A stretch of 64,000 nucleotides of DNA from contig NZ_JALJWV010000001.1 in assembly GCF_024169655.1 (NCBI RefSeq), positions 5,190,001 to 5,254,000 of the forward strand, in the 5' to 3' direction. Shown one piece after another: positions 59,528 to 64,000 of this stretch. A model generated the notes under the pieces. It was given only the letters and a program-made list of their open reading frames with translations. It was not told the origin of the DNA and did not search any database. Origin of the DNA: Pseudomonas marginalis. Lineage in GTDB: Bacteria; Pseudomonadota; Gammaproteobacteria; Pseudomonadales; Pseudomonadaceae. Position 1 is the first letter of the stretch; the number at the start of each line of letters is the position of its first letter. The position numbers and the translations under genes are program-made.

Positions 59528-59839
59528 CAGGCTGCACCCACGGCGGTTAGGCGGTTGCGCGCTCTGGCGGCGCGTCGTGACAGATCGACAGCAAGTTCTG
59601 CGCCACGGCGGCAGTCTCGCTGCTGGGTGGATAGCAATGCTCGACTATGTGGATAAACCGCCGACTTCTGCGCGCACCGCCCTGCATGACAGTAGCGCAT
59701 CGCGTCACCGCCCTGCACCGGCGTGGGTATTTGCTGCCCAACTATCCGGCCCGCCTTCGCCCATTAAGCGGATAGCCCGCCGCCTCGGTGCAGCCTCTAA
59801 ATGGCTGACCCGTTCAGCCATTATCAAAAGGTGCGTCCC
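59528..59839. promoter_or_regulatory. antR-antA divergent control region
   Basis: This 312-base stretch has no gene. It should hold the anthranilate-responsive promoters of both genes. Two GTGGATA words at 59627-59633 and 59649-59655, 22 bases apart, could be the GGNTA halves of XylS-type direct repeats. Their TGCA partners are imperfect, so this is tentative. TGCACC-N4-TGGGTA at 59714 is another partial match. Confidence 0.45.
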
Positions 59840-61231
59840 ATGAGTGGTGCAAGAAGCGTCGAGCAATGGAAAAGCTTCATCGACAGCTGCCTGGATTTTC
59901 GCCCCGCCGATGAAGTGTTCCGCATCGCCCGCGACATGTTCACCGAGCCGCAACTGTTCGACCTGGAGATGGAACTGATCTTCGAGAAAAACTGGATCTA
60001 CGCCTGCCACGAAAGCGAACTGGCGAATAACCACGATTTCGTGACGATGCGCGCCGGGCGCCAGCCAATGATCATCACCCGCGACGGCGACGGCCAACTC
60101 AACGCCCTGGTCAACGCCTGCCAACATCGCGGCACCACCCTCACCCGCGTCGGCAAGGGCAACCAGTCGACCTTCACCTGCCCGTTCCACGCCTGGTGCT
60201 ACAAGAGCGACGGGCGGCTGGTGAAGGTCAAGGCACCGGGGGAATACCCGGAAGGTTTCGACAAGGCCACGCGCGGCCTGAAAAAGGCGCGCATCGACAG
60301 CTACAAGGGCTTTGTGTTCATCAGCCTGGACGTGAACGGCACCGACAGCCTGGAAGACTTCCTCGGCGACGCCAAAGTGTTTTTCGACATGATGGTCGCC
60401 CAGTCCGCCACCGGTGAGCTGGAGGTGCTGCCGGGCAAGTCCGCGTACACCTACGACGGCAACTGGAAGCTGCAGAACGAAAACGGCCTGGACGGTTATC
60501 ACGTCAGCACCGTCCACTACAACTACGTGGCCACGGTGCAGCATCGCCAGCAGGTCAATACCGCGAATGGCACTGCGGCCAGCACGACGCTGGACTACAG
60601 CAAACTCGGCGCCGGCGACGCGAATACCGACGACGGCTGGTTCGCCTTCAACAATGGCCACAGCCTGTTGTTCAGCGACATGCCCAACCCCACGGTGCGT
60701 TCCGGCTACGCCACCATCATGCCGCGCCTGGTGGCCGAACACGGCCAGCCAAAAGCCGAGTGGATGATGCACCGCCTGCGCAACCTGAACATCTACCCGA
60801 GCCTGTTCTTCCTCGACCAGATCAGCTCGCAGCTGCGCATCATCCGCCCGTTGGCGTGGAACAAGACCGAGATCCTCAGCCAGTGCCTGGGGGTGAAACA
60901 CGAGTCCGACGCCGACCGGGAAAACCGCATCCGCCAGTTCGAGGACTTCTTCAACGTCTCGGGCATGGGCACGCCGGACGATCTGGTGGAGTTTCGCGAG
61001 GCCCAACGCGGTTTCCAGGGCCGCCTGGAGCGCTGGAGCGATATCTCACGCGGCAGCCACCGCTGGGCCACCGGGCCGACGCCGAACAGCGAAGCCCTCG
61101 GCATCCAGCCCGCCATGACCGGCACCGAATTCACCCACGAAGGCCTGTACGTCAACCAGCACCGCAACTGGCAGCAGTTCCTGCTCAACGGCCTCGACCA
61201 ACGCGCGCTGAAGCTGCGGGAGGTGGAATGA
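59840..61231 (+). CDS. antA: Anthranilate 1,2-dioxygenase large subunit
   Basis: This is the alpha subunit of the Rieske dioxygenase that converts anthranilate to catechol, ammonia and carbon dioxide. The 463 residues have the Rieske [2Fe-2S] ligands in CQHRG and CPFHAWC, and the non-haem iron ligands in LDGYHVSTVHYN. The protein begins MSGARSVEQWKSFIDSCLDF and matches AntA rather than BenA over its whole length. AAAAGGTG precedes the start. Its end overlaps antB by four bases. Confidence 0.95.
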   Translation: MSGARSVEQWKSFIDSCLDFRPADEVFRIARDMFTEPQLFDLEMELIFEKNWIYACHESELANNHDFVTMRAGRQPMIITRDGDGQLNALVNACQHRGTTLTRVGKGNQSTFTCPFHAWCYKSDGRLVKVKAPGEYPEGFDKATRGLKKARIDSYKGFVFISLDVNGTDSLEDFLGDAKVFFDMMVAQSATGELEVLPGKSAYTYDGNWKLQNENGLDGYHVSTVHYNYVATVQHRQQVNTANGTAASTTLDYSKLGAGDANTDDGWFAFNNGHSLLFSDMPNPTVRSGYATIMPRLVAEHGQPKAEWMMHRLRNLNIYPSLFFLDQISSQLRIIRPLAWNKTEILSQCLGVKHESDADRENRIRQFEDFFNVSGMGTPDDLVEFREAQRGFQGRLERWSDISRGSHRWATGPTPNSEALGIQPAMTGTEFTHEGLYVNQHRNWQQFLLNGLDQRALKLREVE

Positions 61232-61722
61232 TGAATGCGCTGTTGCAGTACCGGATCGAGCAGTTTCTCTATCGCAAATCCGAGCTGTGCGACGCCCAGG
61301 ACTGGGACGCCTACGTGCAGCTGTTCGACCCGCAGAGCGAATTCCACCTGCCGCAATGGGACTCCGAACACGTCTACACCCGCGACCCCAAGCGCGAAAT
61401 GTCGCTGATCTATTACGCCAACCGCACGGGCCTGGAAGACCGCGTGTTCCGCCTGCGCACCGGCAAGGCGGCGTCGGCCACGCCGATGCCGCGCACCTTG
61501 CACCTGATCCACAACGTGCGCATCGCCGAGCAGGCGGACGGCACGCTGGAGGTGCGCTTGAACTGGCACACATTGTTCTATCGCCTGGCCACGTCGGAGC
61601 AGTTCTACGGCCACGCCACCTATCGTCTCAAGCCCCATGGCGACAGTTGGCTGATCACCCGCAAGCACGCGTTGCTGCTCAACGACACCATCAACTCGGT
61701 GCTGGATTTCTATCACCTGTAA
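61228..61722 (+). CDS. antB: Anthranilate 1,2-dioxygenase small subunit
   Basis: The 164-residue protein (163 if the second ATG is used) is the beta subunit of the dioxygenase. It has the small-subunit segments EFHLPQWDSEHVYTRDP and SLIYYANRTGLEDRVFRLRTG. The start overlaps the antA stop in GGAATGATGA, with GGGAGGTGG as ribosome binding site. The subunit is structural and has no cofactor of its own. Unlike in P. aeruginosa, a REPIN separates it from antC. Confidence 0.94.
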   Translation: MMNALLQYRIEQFLYRKSELCDAQDWDAYVQLFDPQSEFHLPQWDSEHVYTRDPKREMSLIYYANRTGLEDRVFRLRTGKAASATPMPRTLHLIHNVRIAEQADGTLEVRLNWHTLFYRLATSEQFYGHATYRLKPHGDSWLITRKHALLLNDTINSVLDFYHL

Positions 61723-61737
61723 CGCTGGCGAACGCCC

Positions 61738-61843
61738 CCTTGTAGGAGCGAGCTTGCTCGCGAAGGACGTCAACGATGACGCGGGCATCCTGAATGTACG
61801 CGGCGTCCTTGAGTTTTTCGCGAGCAAGCTCGCTCCTACAAGG
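61738..61843. repeat. REPIN inside the antABC operon
   Basis: CCTTGTAGGAGCGAGCTTGC and its inverse (ending at CCTACAAGG) flank a 55-base spacer between antB and antC. The gap between these two genes is 151 bases, almost all of it this element. Confidence 0.9.
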
Positions 61844-61873
61844 GTTCACACATGAACCCACGGAGTACTGGGG

Positions 61874-62881
61874 ATGAATCACAAAGTGGCCTTCAGTTTT
61901 GCCGACGGCAAGACCCTGTTTTTCCCGGTGGGCGCCCATGAAATCCTGCTGGATGCGGCCCTGCGCAACGGCATCAAGATTCCGCTGGATTGCCGCGAAG
62001 GCGTGTGCGGCACCTGTCAGGGCCGCTGCGAGAGCGGCGAATACAGCCAGGATTATGTGGACGAGGACGCGCTCTCCAGCCGCGACCTGCAGCAACGCAA
62101 GATGCTCAGTTGCCAGACCCGGGTGAAGTCGGATGCGACGTTCTACTTCGACTTCGATTCCAGCCTGTGCAACGCACCGGGGCCGGTGCAGGTGCGCGGC
62201 ACGGTGAGTGAGGTGCGGCAGGTCTCGACCAGCACCGCGATCCTGCAGGTGCAACTGGACCAGGCACTGGACTTTCTGCCGGGCCAATACGCCCGCCTGG
62301 CGGTTCCGGGCACCGACAGTTGGCGCTCGTACTCCTTCGCCAACCGGCCGGGCAATCAGCTGCGGTTTCTGATCCGCCTGCTGCCCGACGGGGTGATGAG
62401 CAACTACCTGCGCGAACGTTGCCAGGTCGGCGATCAGTTGCTGATGGAGGCGCCGCTGGGGGCGTTCTACCTGCGCCATGTCAGCCGACCGCTGGTGCTG
62501 GTCGCCGGCGGCACCGGGTTGTCGGCGTTGCTGGGCATGCTCGATGAACTGGCGGCCAACGCCTGCGAACGGCCGGTACACCTGTACTACGGCGTGCGTA
62601 GCGCCGAGGACCTGTGCGAAGCGGCGCGCATCGAGGGTTATGCGTCCACGCTCGCGGATTTTCGCTACACCGAAGTACTGAGCAACCCGCCGCCCACATG
62701 GCCCGGCAAGCGCGGCTACCTCACCGAGCATTTCAACCTGGCCGAATGGCGGGACAGTTCGGCCGATATGTACGTGTGCGGGCCACCTCCGATGGTCGAG
62801 TCCATCCAGCAATGGCTGGCGGATCAGGCACTTGATGGCGTTCAGCTGTATTACGAAAAGTTCACGCAGAGTAATATCTGA
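61874..62881 (+). CDS. antC: Anthranilate 1,2-dioxygenase reductase
   Basis: This 335-residue protein passes electrons from NADH through FAD and a plant-type [2Fe-2S] cluster to AntAB. The N-terminal ferredoxin domain has the ligands in DCREGVCGTCQGRC with a later cysteine in LSCQTR. The FAD motif is WRSYSFAN and the NAD motif GGTGLSALLGM. Start ATG follows GGAGTACTGGGG. It ends the ant operon and is followed by a hairpin. Confidence 0.94.
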   Translation: MNHKVAFSFADGKTLFFPVGAHEILLDAALRNGIKIPLDCREGVCGTCQGRCESGEYSQDYVDEDALSSRDLQQRKMLSCQTRVKSDATFYFDFDSSLCNAPGPVQVRGTVSEVRQVSTSTAILQVQLDQALDFLPGQYARLAVPGTDSWRSYSFANRPGNQLRFLIRLLPDGVMSNYLRERCQVGDQLLMEAPLGAFYLRHVSRPLVLVAGGTGLSALLGMLDELAANACERPVHLYYGVRSAEDLCEAARIEGYASTLADFRYTEVLSNPPPTWPGKRGYLTEHFNLAEWRDSSADMYVCGPPPMVESIQQWLADQALDGVQLYYEKFTQSNI

Positions 62882-62903
62882 CCCCTCAGCACTTCTGAGG
62901 GGT
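62881..62903 (+). terminator. Hairpin after antC
   Basis: ACCCCTCAG, loop CACTT, CTGAGGGGT. The T-tract is weak (TTGGGC), so transcription may partly continue into the permease gene. Confidence 0.6.
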
Positions 62904-62954
62904 TGGGCGCGGCGTGCAATCAACCCCGAGAAAAACAAGTAGAAGGGAATGTTA

Positions 62955-64000
62955 ATGGCGGATGACATGGTTAACCCGGTAGGCCTCAAGCGTGGTCTGA
63001 AGAACCGGCATATTCAGCTGATTGCCTTGGGCGGTGCGATCGGTACGGGGCTGTTCCTCGGCTCGGCCGGGGTGCTCAAGTCGGCGGGGCCGTCGATGAT
63101 CCTCGGCTATGCGATTGCCGGTTTTATCGCGTTCCTGATCATGCGCCAGCTCGGCGAGATGATCGTCGAGGAGCCGGTGGCCGGTTCGTTCAGCCACTTT
63201 GCGCACAAATACTGGGGCGGTTACGCGGGCTTCCTGGCGGGCTGGAACTACTGGGTGCTCTACGTGCTGGTGGGTATGGCCGAGCTGACGGCCGTGGGCA
63301 AGTACATCCAGTTCTGGTGGCCGGAGATTCCGACCTGGGTCAGCGCGCTGGTGTTCTTTGTCGCGGTGAACCTGATCAACACCCTGAACGTGAAGTTCTT
63401 CGGTGAGACCGAGTTCTGGTTCGCGATCATCAAGGTGGTGGCGATTGTCGGCATGATCGTGCTCGGCTGCTACCTGCTGTTCAGCGGCACCGGCGGCCCG
63501 CAAGCGTCGATCAGCAACCTGTGGAGCCACGGCGGTTTCTTCCCGAATGGCGGCATGGGGCTGTTGATGTCGATGGCCTTCATCATGTTCTCGTTCGGTG
63601 GCCTGGAGCTGGTGGGCATCACCGCCGCCGAGGCCAGCGAGCCGCGCAAAGTGATCCCGAAAGCGATCAACCAAGTGGTGTACCGCATCCTGATTTTCTA
63701 CGTCGGCGCGCTGACCGTGCTGCTGTCGTTGTACCCATGGGATCAACTGCTGCAAACCCTCGGCGCCTCGGGCGATGCCTACAGCGGTAGCCCGTTCGTG
63801 CAGATCTTCTCGCTGATCGGTAACGACACCGCCGCCCACATCCTCAACTTCGTGGTGCTGACCGCAGCGCTGTCGGTGTACAACAGCGGCGTGTACTGCA
63901 ACAGCCGCATGCTGTTCGGCCTGGCCGAGCAAGGCGACGCGCCGAAAGCGCTGATGAAGCTCAACAAGCAAGGCGTACCGCTGCGCGCCCTGGCGATTTC
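62955..64000 (+). CDS. Aromatic amino-acid permease, AroP-like (partial)
   Basis: The frame starts at 62955 and runs off the right edge after about 349 codons. It begins with GLKRGLKNRHIQLIALGGAIGTGLFLGSAG (quoted in part), the AAT-type APC opening, and has FGGLELVGITAAEASEPRKVIPKA, typical of AroP/PheP. These proteins import phenylalanine, tyrosine and tryptophan. Next to antABC, catBCA and kynU it probably supplies tryptophan or anthranilate precursors. An AGAAGGG site precedes the start. Confidence 0.88.
   Translation, partial: MADDMVNPVGLKRGLKNRHIQLIALGGAIGTGLFLGSAGVLKSAGPSMILGYAIAGFIAFLIMRQLGEMIVEEPVAGSFSHFAHKYWGGYAGFLAGWNYWVLYVLVGMAELTAVGKYIQFWWPEIPTWVSALVFFVAVNLINTLNVKFFGETEFWFAIIKVVAIVGMIVLGCYLLFSGTGGPQASISNLWSHGGFFPNGGMGLLMSMAFIMFSFGGLELVGITAAEASEPRKVIPKAINQVVYRILIFYVGALTVLLSLYPWDQLLQTLGASGDAYSGSPFVQIFSLIGNDTAAHILNFVVLTAALSVYNSGVYCNSRMLFGLAEQGDAPKALMKLNKQGVPLRALAI

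Noticed and set aside
59840..62881. Naming the dioxygenase genes benABC
   Set aside because: AntA-like sequence from the first residue on, an AntB-type small subunit and the catR-antR-antABC order support anthranilate rather than benzoate dioxygenase.

Overview
The window looks like the chromosome of a fluorescent pseudomonad, close to the Pseudomonas fluorescens group. The grounds are: high G+C with strong GC3 bias; gene blocks with Pseudomonas order (proB-obgE-rpmA-rplU/ispB, folM-folE-folX, catBCA-catR-antR-antABC, dsbB/fhp-fhpR next to cyoA); and many copies of a REP element carrying the 16-mer GTGGGAGGGGGCTTGC, usually as inverted pairs (REPINs). I see no rRNA, tRNA, insertion sequence, prophage or CRISPR array.

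Layout. 1-5.2 kb: start of the cytochrome bo3 oxidase operon (cyoA), dsbB, and a nitric-oxide defence pair, flavohaemoglobin with a divergent sigma54 activator and three matching operators between them. 5.4-13.2 kb: EamA exporter with divergent AraC regulator, a large LuxR (MalT-type) regulator, and a DUF1302/DUF1329 envelope pair. 13.5-13.6 kb: a candidate structured small RNA. 13.7-19.0 kb: SDR/hydrolase/aldolase operon, lrgB-cidA with a divergent LysR regulator, and a flavodoxin. 19.1-24.4 kb: a short LOV photoreceptor, a possible PilZ-like protein and a LitR-like MerR regulator lacking the B12-binding His motif, divergent from an operon with a small membrane protein, the tetrahydromonapterin genes folM-folE-folX and two small genes. 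24.6-31.5 kb: trxB, cysZ, a glycosyltransferase, a Pro/Asn/Trp repeat protein with a 59-residue neighbour, Old Yellow Enzyme, glutathione peroxidase and creA. 31.5-39.9 kb: proB, obgE, rpmA, rplU, ispB, a Fur-box small gene, fklB and a chemoreceptor. 39.9-40.4 kb: a compact minus-strand unit of very small ORFs bounded by terminators. 40.5-44.6 kb: D-amino-acid salvage cluster (gntP, rpiR, D-aminoacylase, VOC). 44.8-51.5 kb: LprI-like protein, SulP transporter, reductases, LysR regulators and a TauE permease.

51.4-64 kb is a tryptophan/anthranilate block: an amino-acid permease, kynU (kynurenine to anthranilate) with its Lrp-type regulator, antABC (anthranilate to catechol) with antR, catBCA (catechol to 3-oxoadipate enol-lactone) with catR, and an AroP-like aromatic amino-acid permease cut by the window end. 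Together they import aromatic amino acid, release anthranilate and open the ring. The first two enzymes of the kynurenine route (kynA, kynB) are not in the window.

Items most worth a second look: the LOV/LitR/pterin light-response neighbourhood; the small-ORF unit at 39.9-40.4 kb; the putative sRNA at 13.5 kb; the repeat protein at 28.1 kb; and the REPIN inserted inside antABC.
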